A DNA stretch of 8,185 nucleotides, from the NCBI GenBank assembly GCA_013813825.1, contig JACCRA010000629.1:1-8185 (forward strand), read 5' to 3'. The stretch comes from Pyrinomonadaceae bacterium (GTDB lineage: Bacteria; Acidobacteriota; Blastocatellia; Pyrinomonadales; Pyrinomonadaceae). Below the pieces are notes generated by a model. That model ran no database searches and was not told the origin of the DNA. It was given only the letters and a program-made list of their open reading frames with translations. Of the stretch, positions 1-6,641 are shown in pieces. The position numbers and the translations under genes were made by a program. Each line of letters opens with the position of its first letter. The first letter of the stretch is position 1.

Positions 1-1105
1 AGACGAGCGCGACCGAGCCGAGAAAGATCATGTTGCCGAAACCCGCCAGCCACACCGAACGCTCGGCCCGCTCCGGCTTTCCGGCCCCGAGGTTCTGCCC
101 GACGAGCGTCGCCGCCGCGTTCGCCAAGCCCCACGCCGGCAAGATAGCGAAGACAATGATCCGGAGCGCGATGGTGTAGCCCGCCAGCGCGGCGCTCCCG
201 AAGATGGCGACGATTCGCACTAAGGCTACCCAACTCGCCGTCGCCACCAAGAATTGAAAGACGCCGCCGACGGAGAGCCGCACCAGCCTGAACATCACCG
301 CCGGATCAATCCGCAACTGCGCGCGGCCGACAGGCACGCGGCTCCGGCCGCCGAGCAGCACCCAGAGTTGGTATAACACGCCCGTCCCGCGCCCGATGGT
401 CGTTGCAATCGCCGAACCTGTCACGCCCAACTCCGGGAACGGCCCCAGCCCGAAGATGAGCAGCGGATCGAGAACGAGATTGATTAAATTCGCCAGCCAC
501 AACGAACGCATCGCGATGGCCGCGTCGCCCGCCCCGCGAAAAATTCCGTTGAGCAGGAACAACTGCATGATGACGATGTTGCCGCCGATGATGATCCGGT
601 TATAGCCCGTGCCCGCCGCGACGACTGCCGGCGTCGCGCCCATCAACCCCAGCAGTTGCGGCGCGAAGAAGATGCCCGCCAGCCCAATCGGGACCGAGAC
701 CAGCACGCCGAGCCAGATCGCCTGCACCGCCGCGACTCCGGCCGCCTCCGGGTTCTTCTCCCCAATGCGCCGCGCTACCGTCGCCGTTGTCGCCATGCTA
801 AGGCCGAGCGCGACGCCAAAGATCAGCGCCAGCATCGACTCAGTTAAGCCCACCGTCGCCGTCGCGTCCTCGCCAAGTCCCGCGACCCAGAAAACATTGA
901 CGATGCCGAACAGCGACTCCATCGACATCTCCAACACCATCGGGATCGCCAACAGCACGATGGCGCGGCCGATAGCGCCCTCCGTAAAATCTTGCTGCGA
1001 GCCGCCGAGCGATTCGCGCACATTCTTCCATGCGCGCGCCAGCTTACTCTGCGGCACAGTTGCGGGCGCGTCGCTCCCCTCTACTACTTCTTCATGTGGA
1101 CTCAT
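1..1105 (-). CDS. MATE family efflux transporter (C-terminus cut by window edge)
   Basis: This is an inner-membrane multidrug/toxin extrusion transporter, a family that uses Na+ or H+ gradients to export drugs or metabolites; the substrate cannot be told here. The frame is open from the ATG at 1105 to the left edge, giving 368 residues of an expected 450-480, so the last two or three membrane helices are missing. A polar leader of about 45 residues precedes the first helix (about 45-65, [19 protein letters not shown]). MATE-like blocks include [16 protein letters not shown] (206-221), GVTGSAIAT (227-235) and, in the second half, [26 protein letters not shown] (323-348); the N- and C-terminal halves show the usual internal pseudo-repeat. 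A GAGG lies 11 nt upstream of the ATG, a rather long spacing for a ribosome binding site. The gene stands alone behind a 368-bp gap, so it probably has its own promoter. Family call is firm; subfamily (NorM or DinF type) is not resolved. Confidence 0.9.
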   Translation of the reverse strand, partial: MSPHEEVVEGSDAPATVPQSKLARAWKNVRESLGGSQQDFTEGAIGRAIVLLAIPMVLEMSMESLFGIVNVFWVAGLGEDATATVGLTESMLALIFGVALGLSMATTATVARRIGEKNPEAAGVAAVQAIWLGVLVSVPIGLAGIFFAPQLLGLMGATPAVVAAGTGYNRIIIGGNIVIMQLFLLNGIFRGAGDAAIAMRSLWLANLINLVLDPLLIFGLGPFPELGVTGSAIATTIGRGTGVLYQLWVLLGGRSRVPVGRAQLRIDPAVMFRLVRLSVGGVFQFLVATASWVALVRIVAIFGSAALAGYTIALRIIVFAILPAWGLANAAATLVGQNLGAGKPERAERSVWLAGFGNMIFLGSVALV

Positions 1106-1401
1106 GATGTTTTGATCCTCGGCTGAAAAGCCGCGGAAACGCGCGGATACATTCCGATTGCGAGGAAAGCGTTTCTTAACTTTTCGGGAAAAGAGATTGC
1201 GTTTACGCCGCCGCGCGGGGAGAAGTTTCCCGCCGCCGGGGCGTTCAGGAGTTCGGTCGCAGGTGTGCGGGGCGCGTCAGGGCCGTCGGCTCCGAACTAC
1301 GCTCGCGGCATGTGTGGAAGGACTTTCATGATTCGTCATCGCCTTTTTCGTCCGCCAAGTAAATCACTAAAACACATCAGCGGCGCGAATAAATTTGGCG
1401 C

Positions 1402-1430
1402 ATATTACTTCGTTTGACTGCGCCGATCAA
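1402..1430 (-). promoter_or_regulatory. Candidate sigma70-type promoter for the MATE gene
   Basis: Read on the minus strand, TTGATC (1430-1425) and TAATAT (1407-1402) are separated by exactly 17 bp; each matches four of six bases of the -35 and -10 consensus. An inverted repeat GGCGCA (1397-1402) and TGCGCC (1419-1424) brackets most of the spacer, where a repressor could bind. The site is about 300 bp before the MATE start, which would imply a long leader, so a nearer unseen promoter is possible. Inferred from hexamers only. Confidence 0.3.
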
Positions 1431-1449
1431 CTTAGCACAGAGAGATTGC

Positions 1450-1465
1450 GCGCGCTGTGGCGCGC
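1450..1465 (-). terminator. Weak hairpin after the Rieske oxygenase gene
   Basis: A 6-bp GCGCGC stem with a 4-nt loop begins 8 nt after the oxygenase stop codon. There is no U-tract in the transcript beyond it, so it is not a canonical intrinsic terminator; it could stabilise the 3' end or assist Rho-dependent termination. GCGCGC is self-complementary and common in GC-rich DNA, so chance is a real alternative. Confidence 0.25.
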
Positions 1466-1473
1466 CGTTCCGA

Positions 1474-2556
1474 TCAGCGCGTCAGAAACTCCGCCAGCAG
1501 GCCGTGGAAGTGATGCACGCCGTTCTCGCGCTTCACTGAATAGCGACCGCTGGTGTAAGTGCGCGAGCGCAGGCCGCGCTGGACGGCTTCGCAGATGCGA
1601 ATGTCTTCGAGCTGAATTTCGTCGCTGAATTCGACGGTCTGAGTAATCTGCTCGCGCACATCCTCACGTTCCGGCTCGGTGAAGTACCACTCGAAGACGG
1701 TCAGCGTCCGTTCGGGACCGAGCGGCAGGATCAAGTTCGTCGAGTAGTTGTCTGGATAGACGTTGAGCATCAGGTTCGGGAAGACCCAGAAGAATTGCGC
1801 CTCGTTGTCGTCCGCGCTCGCATCGACGCGCAGCCGCCCGGCGCGCTTGATCGGCGAGTGCTGGATCGAATAAAAGCGGCGCGTCTCCGTGCGGTAGCGC
1901 GCGTAATCCAGTTCGCGATTGAGCGACGGGTGGACGATGGGGATGTGATAGCCTTCGAGGTAATTATCGACATAGACCTTCCAGTTGCAGTCAATGAACC
2001 AATCTTTGCGCGCCGCCAAACGCATTTGTCCCCAGTCGCGCGCGCCGACGCGCTCCGGCAAATCCGCCAGCGTCTCCGCGAGCGTTGGTCCCCCGCCGGC
2101 ATCGAGCTTGACGAAGATTAGCCCGGCCCACGTCTCGACCTGAAATTCGGGCAGGCCATGCTCATCGTTATGCCAATTTTCAACGCCCGCGAATTCAGGC
2201 GTGCCTATGAGCCGCCCGTCGAGCGCGTAGGTCCAGCCGTGGTAGCCGCACTGGAAACTGCGCCGCCGTGTGCCCTCGCCGCAGGCGATTGGTCCCGCGC
2301 GGTGGCGGCAGACGTTCGAGAGCGCGCGCAACTGATCGTCCGCGCCACGCACAACGATGATCGGCTCGTCGGCGATGGTGGTTGTGAAATAGTCGCCGGG
2401 CTGAGCGACCTGCTCGACGCGCCCCGCGAGTTGCCACGTCCGCGCGAAGATTCGCGCCTGCTCTTGGGCGAGCATCTCCGGCGCAGTGTACCAATGCGCG
2501 GGCGTCTTCGCGGATTGCGACAGACCCACGTCGAAAGTGTAATCATGCACGCTCAT
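1474..2556 (-). CDS. Rieske non-heme iron oxygenase, choline/carnitine/betaine monooxygenase type
   Basis: This is the catalytic alpha subunit of a Rieske oxygenase, probably a soluble cytoplasmic oligomer that takes electrons from a separate reductase not encoded here. The Rieske cluster ligands are a perfect C-x-H-x17-C-x2-H: C84, H86, C104 and H107, numbered from the upstream TTG. The SRPBCC catalytic domain carries DNYLEGYHIPIVHP (198-211), giving iron ligands H205 and H210, with D319 in QLEDIRICEAVQRGL as likely third ligand. E202 stands where naphthalene dioxygenase has its bridging Asp; a Glu there is known in carnitine monooxygenase CntA. The family acts on quaternary amines such as choline, carnitine, glycine betaine or stachydrine, but the substrate cannot be fixed from sequence. 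Start choice: GGAGG lies 6 nt before the ATG at 2556 but only 3 nt before the in-frame TTG at 2559, so ATG is preferred, giving 360 residues, normal for the family. The gene looks monocistronic. Family call is high confidence; substrate is unknown. Confidence 0.9.
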   Translation of the reverse strand: MSVHDYTFDVGLSQSAKTPAHWYTAPEMLAQEQARIFARTWQLAGRVEQVAQPGDYFTTTIADEPIIVVRGADDQLRALSNVCRHRAGPIACGEGTRRRSFQCGYHGWTYALDGRLIGTPEFAGVENWHNDEHGLPEFQVETWAGLIFVKLDAGGGPTLAETLADLPERVGARDWGQMRLAARKDWFIDCNWKVYVDNYLEGYHIPIVHPSLNRELDYARYRTETRRFYSIQHSPIKRAGRLRVDASADDNEAQFFWVFPNLMLNVYPDNYSTNLILPLGPERTLTVFEWYFTEPEREDVREQITQTVEFSDEIQLEDIRICEAVQRGLRSRTYTSGRYSVKRENGVHHFHGLLAEFLTR

Positions 2557-2560
2557 CAAT

Positions 2561-2598
2561 CGCCTCCGTCAGTCGTTGCGGTTGCGCGGCGCATCTTA
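2561..2598 (-). promoter_or_regulatory. Candidate extended -10 promoter and ribosome binding site of the Rieske oxygenase
   Basis: Read on the minus strand, TGCTAAGAT contains a TGn motif directly before TAAGAT (2598-2593), an extended -10 with four of six consensus bases. No good -35 is seen 16-18 bp upstream. A start near 2586 would give a leader of about 30 nt ending in GGAGG, which is well placed for the ATG at 2556. The site sits immediately downstream of the hairpin cluster at 2622-2695. Confidence 0.35.
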
Positions 2599-2621
2599 GC
2601 ACGGCGGCGGGGAGACTCAGC

Positions 2622-2695
2622 CCAGATCGGCGAAGTGCCAATCTGGAATGTAGGGCAGTGGCTTGTCCCTGCTCAGATCGGCTCTTCGCCGATCT
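2622..2695. repeat. Cluster of intergenic hairpins (REP-like palindromes)
   Basis: Two clear palindromes lie about 30 bp apart in the gap between permease and oxygenase. The first, 2622-2646, pairs CCAGAT with ATCTGG, then one mismatch, then GGC with GCC around a 5-nt loop. The second, 2675-2695, is a perfect 8-bp stem AGATCGGC/GCCGATCT with loop TCTTC. The two are related: AGATCGGCGAAG at 2624-2635 is the exact reverse complement of 2684-2695, and CAGATCGGC occurs directly repeated at 2623 and 2674. A weaker AGGG/CCCT pairing (2652-2670) lies between. This architecture resembles dispersed REP/BIME-like elements, but copy number cannot be judged from one window. It may also serve as the transcript end for the permease, although no U-tract follows. 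Confidence 0.5.
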
Positions 2696-2812
2696 CACCA
2701 ACATTGAGTAATGGCAACGTCGAGGTATCGCGCTGGCGCGCGATGGGCTGACGACTTGTCCGCAGCCCCCTACAGCCGAACCGCCGCGTGTACCAATCTC
2801 GAATGGCTCGAT

Positions 2813-4165
2813 TTAGACGCCGTTCCCGATTTTCCGTCTCAACAATCTAAACGCTGGATAACTGATTGCCAGCAATGCGAGCGCCACCAAGCTGTTTTGC
2901 GTGTCGCTCCAGATAGCTCCGGCGAGAAAGGCGACGGAGCCAGCGAGGGCGAGCGCGGTCGTCCACGGATAGCCCCACGCGCGGTAGGGGCGGGGACGAT
3001 CAGGTTCGCGCCGCCGCAGCACGAAGACGGAGATGAAAGAGAGCGTGTAGGTGGCGACGAAGAAGAAAGCGAGCGCGGCGATGACGCGCCCGAAAGTTTC
3101 GCCGAAGAGAATGAACAGCACGGAGACGAGCGCGCTCAACCAGAGTGCCGGGGCCGGCGTGCCGCCCGCGTTGACTTGCGCGGCGCGGGCGGCGAAGAGG
3201 CCGTCGCGGCTCATCGCGTAGAGCACGCGCGAGGCCATCAGGTGATAGGCGTTGATGCTGCTTAACATTGAGAGGATCGTCAAGGCTCTGATAAGCGTCT
3301 CGCCGTGTCCGCCGAAGACCGCTTGGGCCGCCGCACCCGCCGCCAGTTTCTCGCCGGCGAGGCGTTCGAGCGGCAAAACGTACACCAACGCGAGATTGAC
3401 GAGCAGATAAATTCCGACGATGAGCAGCACACCGCCGAAGAGGGCGCGCGGGATGTCACGCGCCGGCTCGCGCACCTCCTCGGAAAAATAGATGACGCCC
3501 GTCCAGCCGTCGTAAGTGTAAATCACCGCTTGCAGCGAGAGGATCAGGGCGACGAAGAAGGGCAAGGCCGTGGTAGTGGCGGCGGCGGTTCGCGAAAAAG
3601 CGGCGGTCTCACTGCCCACGTCGCGCCCGCCGAAGACGAAGCACGCCACAATGAACGCCCCGAAGGCGATGGCTTTGAGCAGGCTCGTGAGATTCTGCGT
3701 GTTGCTGCCCCACGCGACGCCGCGCCATTGCAGCAATGCGAAGCCGAGCGCAACGGCGGAAGCGAGCAAAGGCTCGCGCCCCGCTCCAAGCGCCGGGAAG
3801 AGCGCGACCGCGTACTCGCCGATGACGAGCGCGACAGCGGCGGTCGAGCCACACGTCGAGAGCCAATCGCTCCAGCCGGCGACGAAGCCCGCGTAGTCGC
3901 CGAGCGCGTGGCGCGCGAACACATATTGCCCGCCCGAGCGCGGCAGACTGGTCCCCAACTCCGCGATGGAGAACGCGCCCAACAGCGCGTACAACCCGCC
4001 GATGATCCACACGCCGAAGAAGAACCCCAAGTGCGGCAGGTTGGCCGCCACCTCGCCCGGCGTCCGCAGGATGCCCGCGCCGATAGTGTTACCGATGATT
4101 ACTGCCAGCCCGAAACCGACGCCGAGCACGCGCAACAGCCGGCCGCGTTGATGAGTGTCGGTCAC
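2813..4165 (-). CDS. APC superfamily amino-acid/polyamine-type permease
   Basis: This is an inner-membrane secondary transporter of the amino acid-polyamine-organocation superfamily, with about 12 hydrophobic segments in 450 residues, the usual length. Family hallmarks, numbered from the GTG at 4165: GNTIGAGIL in helix 1 (25-33), the backbone loop that binds the substrate amino and carboxyl groups; AELGTSLPRSGGQYVFARHALG (68-89); YTYDGWTGVIYFSEEVREPARDIPRA (216-241) around helix 6; SRVLYAMSRDGL (312-323); and RREPDRPRPYRAWGYP (385-400). Start is uncertain. The frame stays open back into the cupin gene, to an ATG at 4345, but that extension covers the cupin 3' end and a hairpin and is Arg-rich and unlike the family. 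Candidate true starts are GTG 4165 (MTDTHQ...), TTG 4171 and GTG 4189; none has a strong Shine-Dalgarno. The gene follows the cupin at about 113 bp on the same strand, so it may be the last, attenuated member of the fadR operon. Substrate is not identifiable. Confidence 0.88.
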   Translation of the reverse strand: MTDTHQRGRLLRVLGVGFGLAVIIGNTIGAGILRTPGEVAANLPHLGFFFGVWIIGGLYALLGAFSIAELGTSLPRSGGQYVFARHALGDYAGFVAGWSDWLSTCGSTAAVALVIGEYAVALFPALGAGREPLLASAVALGFALLQWRGVAWGSNTQNLTSLLKAIAFGAFIVACFVFGGRDVGSETAAFSRTAAATTTALPFFVALILSLQAVIYTYDGWTGVIYFSEEVREPARDIPRALFGGVLLIVGIYLLVNLALVYVLPLERLAGEKLAAGAAAQAVFGGHGETLIRALTILSMLSSINAYHLMASRVLYAMSRDGLFAARAAQVNAGGTPAPALWLSALVSVLFILFGETFGRVIAALAFFFVATYTLSFISVFVLRRREPDRPRPYRAWGYPWTTALALAGSVAFLAGAIWSDTQNSLVALALLAISYPAFRLLRRKIGNGV

Positions 4166-4230
4166 AATCAATTCTGGAGGGGCAGGCACAGGGGATGATT
4201 TTATTGAGACAATGCCGCGGTGGCGGCGCT

Positions 4231-4255
4231 GTCCGGCGCGGAGTGTGCGCCGGAC
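4231..4255 (-). terminator. Intercistronic hairpin between cupin and permease genes
   Basis: A perfect 9-bp inverted repeat, GTCCGGCGC (4231-4239) and GCGCCGGAC (4247-4255), encloses a 7-nt loop. In the transcript it begins 23 nt after the cupin stop codon and ends about 65 nt before the proposed permease start. No U-tract follows, so full intrinsic termination is doubtful; it may be a partial terminator, an mRNA-stabilising structure protecting the upstream genes, or a chance GC-rich palindrome. It would make permease output lower than that of the upstream genes. Confidence 0.5.
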
Positions 4256-4278
4256 GTTGAATGGCAAGCCCGTAATCT

Positions 4279-4635
4279 TTAGGTGGCGTATTGATCGGCG
4301 CCGAGGAAATGCAGCGAAACGTAAGGCTCGTCCCCGATCACCCAACTGTCATGTGCGACGGGCGGTACATGAAACAGGCTGCCGGCAGCCAACTCAACCT
4401 CCGCCCCGTCTTTCATCGCGGCCACCGCACGCCCGGACAAAACCATCCCGACGTGCTCGACCACGCACAGCGGAGTGCCGGCGAGGGGGCTGACGTGTTC
4501 GGACCATCTCCATCCCGGCTCGTAACTGGCTCGGCCAATCGTCATCCCGCCGATCTTCACGATCTCCAACTTCCCTTTTTCAAACTCTCGAACCTCGTCA
4601 GGCGTCTCGAATCTTTTCAAAACTACTTCCAGCAT
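4279..4635 (-). CDS. Small single-domain cupin protein with GWRW motif
   Basis: This is a 118-residue single-domain cupin, probably cytoplasmic as no signal peptide is seen. The first cupin block is PGWRWSEHVSPLAGTP (40-55) followed by CVVEHVGMVLSGR (57-69); the second is AAGSLFHVPPVAHDSWVIGDEP (83-104). Canonical cupins bind metal through HxH, Glu and a later His. Here the first HxH is replaced by a lone H47 with E60 and H61, while H95 matches the second-motif His, so metal binding is possible but not standard. Small GWRW-type cupins of this kind are familiar as uncharacterised proteins; no reaction can be assigned. Ligand sensing or an isomerase or dioxygenase-like role are all open. The ATG at 4635 has GGAGGG 5 nt upstream, an excellent site. 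It begins 53 bp after the acyl-CoA synthetase stop, consistent with co-transcription. The fold call is confident; the function is unknown. Confidence 0.85.
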   Translation of the reverse strand: MLEVVLKRFETPDEVREFEKGKLEIVKIGGMTIGRASYEPGWRWSEHVSPLAGTPLCVVEHVGMVLSGRAVAAMKDGAEVELAAGSLFHVPPVAHDSWVIGDEPYVSLHFLGADQYAT

Positions 4636-4688
4636 CGTGGCCCTCCGTTCGGCAAACTTCGCTTGCGGCTTGAGCTTTCGCTGACTTG

Positions 4689-6641
4689 CTACTGCGTCTC
4701 TCGCTCGCCGCTCTCGGCTTTGGCGTAGAGGCGCTCGATGACGTCTTGGTATTTTTCGTCGATGATGCGACGTTTGATCTTGAGCGTTGGCGTCAGTTCG
4801 CCGCCTTCGATGGTCAACTCGTGCTCGATCAAGGCGACGCGCTTGACACGTTCATATTGGGAAAGCTCGGCGCAATGCTCGTCCACTTGGCGCTGCATGA
4901 GATCGAGGACGCGCGGGTGGCGGCAGAGTTCGGCGTCGGTGCGGGCGGCGATGTTCTTGAGCCGCGCGTAGGCGCGGAGTTGTTCCCAGTTGGGTACGAT
5001 CAGGGCGGCGGGAAATTTGCGCCCGTTGCCGACGAGGACGACTTGATTGACGAAGCGCGAAGACTTGATGCGCTGCTCGACCGGCTGCGGCGCGATGTAC
5101 TTGCCGCCGGATGTTTTGAATAGTTCTTTCTTGCGATCCGTGATGCGGAGAAAGCCGTCGGCGTCGAACTGGCCGATGTCGCCGGTCTTGAACCAGCCAT
5201 CGGCGGTGAAGACTTGGCGCGTCGCTTCAGGCTTGTTGAAGTAGCCGCGCATCACGTTGGGACCGCGCGTTTCGATCTCGCCGTCCGCCGCGAGGCGGAC
5301 TTCGACGTTGCGAATTGGCTGCCCGACCGTGCCGACGCGATTCTCCTCCAAACTCCCAGCCGCGATCACCGGCGAAGTCTCCGTCAGCCCGTAGCCCTGT
5401 ACGACGGGGACGCCCGCGCCGAGAAAGATGTAGCCGATCTCTTCCGGCATCGCCGCGCCACCAGACAGAAAGAGACGCATCCGTCCGCCCATCGCCTCGT
5501 GCCATTTAGTGAAGACGATGCGCGAGGCCAGCTTGTGCCGCAATTTGAGGGGCAATGAGACGGGCGTGCGCGCGACTTGCCGCCGCGCCCACTCCTTGCC
5601 GACCTCAACCGCCCATGAGAGCATCGCTGCCTTCAACTGACCACCGGCGGCGGCGCGCTCTTTAATGCGCGCGTAAATTTTCTCGAAGAGGCGCGGCACG
5701 CAAACCATCACGGTCGGGCACACCTCGCGCATGTTGTCGCCGATCTTATCGAGCGACTCGGCGTAGTAAACCTTCATGCCGTGGTGCAAGTACATGTACA
5801 TCGCGCCGCGCTCGAAGACGTGAGAGAGCGGCAGCACCGAGAGCACCACGTCCTCGTCGGAGAATCCGAGTTGCCTTGAGCAGTCGAGTAGATTGGAGAC
5901 GCAGTTCGAGTGCGCCAGCATCACGCCCTTCGGCTCGCCGGTCGTGCCTGAAGTGTAAATAATCGTCGCCAGATCATCGGGTTGCACGGCGCGCATCAGT
6001 TCGTCGAGCAATTGCGGTTGCGCGGAGTGCAACGCCCGCCCGCGCGTCCTCAATTCGTCGAGCGTCAATGCGCCGCCGGCGATGGTCGCTTCGTTGGTCC
6101 CCTGCTCGTCGAAGAAGACGACGTGTTCGAGATGCGTCAATTCTTTAATGTCTTCGGCGACGCGCTCGTAAGCCGCTCGATGCTGGATGAAAAGAACACG
6201 CGCGCCTGAGTCGTCGAGGATGTAGCGTACTTGCGGCGGGGCCTGCGTCGGATAGATAGGCACGTCCACGACGCCGGCGAACTGACTGCCCGCGTCCGTC
6301 AGCGTCCACTGCGGGCAATTTTCCGAAAGGATCGCGACGCGGTCGCCGCGCCTGACGCCGAGCGCGTGGAGACCGAGCGCGATGTCGCGCGCCTGCTCGA
6401 TGATGGCGGCGGACGAGAGTGCGTGCCACACGCCGTCGCGCTTGTAGTTGAGCGCGTCGGGGCGGGCGTGGACGCGCGCGGCGCGGGTGAAGACTTCCGC
6501 CAGCGTCCGCGGCTCGTCCGGGTACAGCGGCACACGCGGCGGGTGAGAACTCAAAACAAGCGCGGGAGTAACAGCGGCGGGCAACTCCACGGTCGGGGCG
6601 TCCGGCGCAGTGTTTGTCGTAGTGGTCGCTTCTGAATTCAT
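4689..6641 (-). CDS. fadD: Long-chain fatty acid-CoA ligase (AMP-binding, ACSL/FadD15-like)
   Basis: The enzyme activates fatty acids in two steps, ATP-dependent acyl-adenylate formation then transfer to CoA, feeding beta-oxidation or lipid synthesis at the cytoplasmic membrane. At 650 residues it has the length of the long-chain type. Signature motifs in order: A3 YTSGTTGEPKG (229-239); LPLSHVFER (270-278), typical of the long-chain family; an insert near 320-385 as in ACSL proteins; A5 YGLTETSP (417-424); A7 GWFKTGD (482-488); the hinge region RITDRKKELFKTSGGKYIAP (499-518); and A10 LTPTLKIKRR (616-625), with K621 the likely adenylation lysine. All catalytic motifs look intact. Its ATG at 6641 overlaps the TGA of the upstream FadR-like regulator in an ATGA junction, and a GGAG lies 10 nt upstream inside the regulator gene, so translation is probably coupled. 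Expression is probably controlled by that regulator through the site at 7296-7313. Family is very sure; the fadD symbol denotes the enzyme class rather than a proven ortholog. Confidence 0.95.
   Translation of the reverse strand: MNSEATTTTNTAPDAPTVELPAAVTPALVLSSHPPRVPLYPDEPRTLAEVFTRAARVHARPDALNYKRDGVWHALSSAAIIEQARDIALGLHALGVRRGDRVAILSENCPQWTLTDAGSQFAGVVDVPIYPTQAPPQVRYILDDSGARVLFIQHRAAYERVAEDIKELTHLEHVVFFDEQGTNEATIAGGALTLDELRTRGRALHSAQPQLLDELMRAVQPDDLATIIYTSGTTGEPKGVMLAHSNCVSNLLDCSRQLGFSDEDVVLSVLPLSHVFERGAMYMYLHHGMKVYYAESLDKIGDNMREVCPTVMVCVPRLFEKIYARIKERAAAGGQLKAAMLSWAVEVGKEWARRQVARTPVSLPLKLRHKLASRIVFTKWHEAMGGRMRLFLSGGAAMPEEIGYIFLGAGVPVVQGYGLTETSPVIAAGSLEENRVGTVGQPIRNVEVRLAADGEIETRGPNVMRGYFNKPEATRQVFTADGWFKTGDIGQFDADGFLRITDRKKELFKTSGGKYIAPQPVEQRIKSSRFVNQVVLVGNGRKFPAALIVPNWEQLRAYARLKNIAARTDAELCRHPRVLDLMQRQVDEHCAELSQYERVKRVALIEHELTIEGGELTPTLKIKRRIIDEKYQDVIERLYAKAESGERETQ

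Larger units (their letters stand above)
1106..1473. other. Intergenic region between the Rieske oxygenase and MATE genes, no gene seen
   Basis: These 368 bases contain no open frame with a plausible product in either direction. What can be seen: a small perfect hairpin with a four-base loop at 1120-1133 (CGGCT-gaaa-AGCCG) in the MATE leader; a candidate minus-strand promoter at 1402-1430; and a 6-bp GCGCGC hairpin at 1450-1465, just past the oxygenase stop codon. The stretch 1141-1300 is GC-rich with scattered short inverted repeats but no convincing element. It most likely acts as a 3' end for the oxygenase and a 5' control region for the transporter. Confidence 0.6.

Noticed and set aside
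609..1115. A 168-residue plus-strand open frame
   Set aside because: It is antisense to the well-supported MATE gene, rich in Ala, Ser, Pro and Thr, and has no recognisable domain.
1395..1628. Small plus-strand open frame in the gap before the oxygenase gene
   Set aside because: More than half of it overlaps the oxygenase's 3' end antisense, it is Arg-rich, and no ribosome binding site or domain supports it.
2557..2559. TTG as start of the Rieske oxygenase
   Set aside because: GGAGG would be only 3 nt away; the adjacent ATG at 2556 has the better 6-nt spacing.
2571..2812. Possible insertion-sequence remnant or CRISPR-like array in the hairpin-rich gap
   Set aside because: There is no transposase fragment, no terminal repeats with target duplication, and no regularly spaced direct repeats; the palindromes are better described as a REP-like cluster.
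3305..4198. A 297-residue open frame on the plus strand, antisense to the permease
   Set aside because: Its product is a low-complexity run rich in Arg, Glu, Gly and Asp with no recognisable motif, and it lies over a clear APC permease. Such frames arise readily opposite GC-rich genes.
4166..4345. N-terminal extension of the permease to the ATG at 4345
   Set aside because: The extension overlaps the cupin's 3' end, reads through a hairpin, is Arg-rich and hydrophilic, and precedes what already looks like a normal APC N-terminus.
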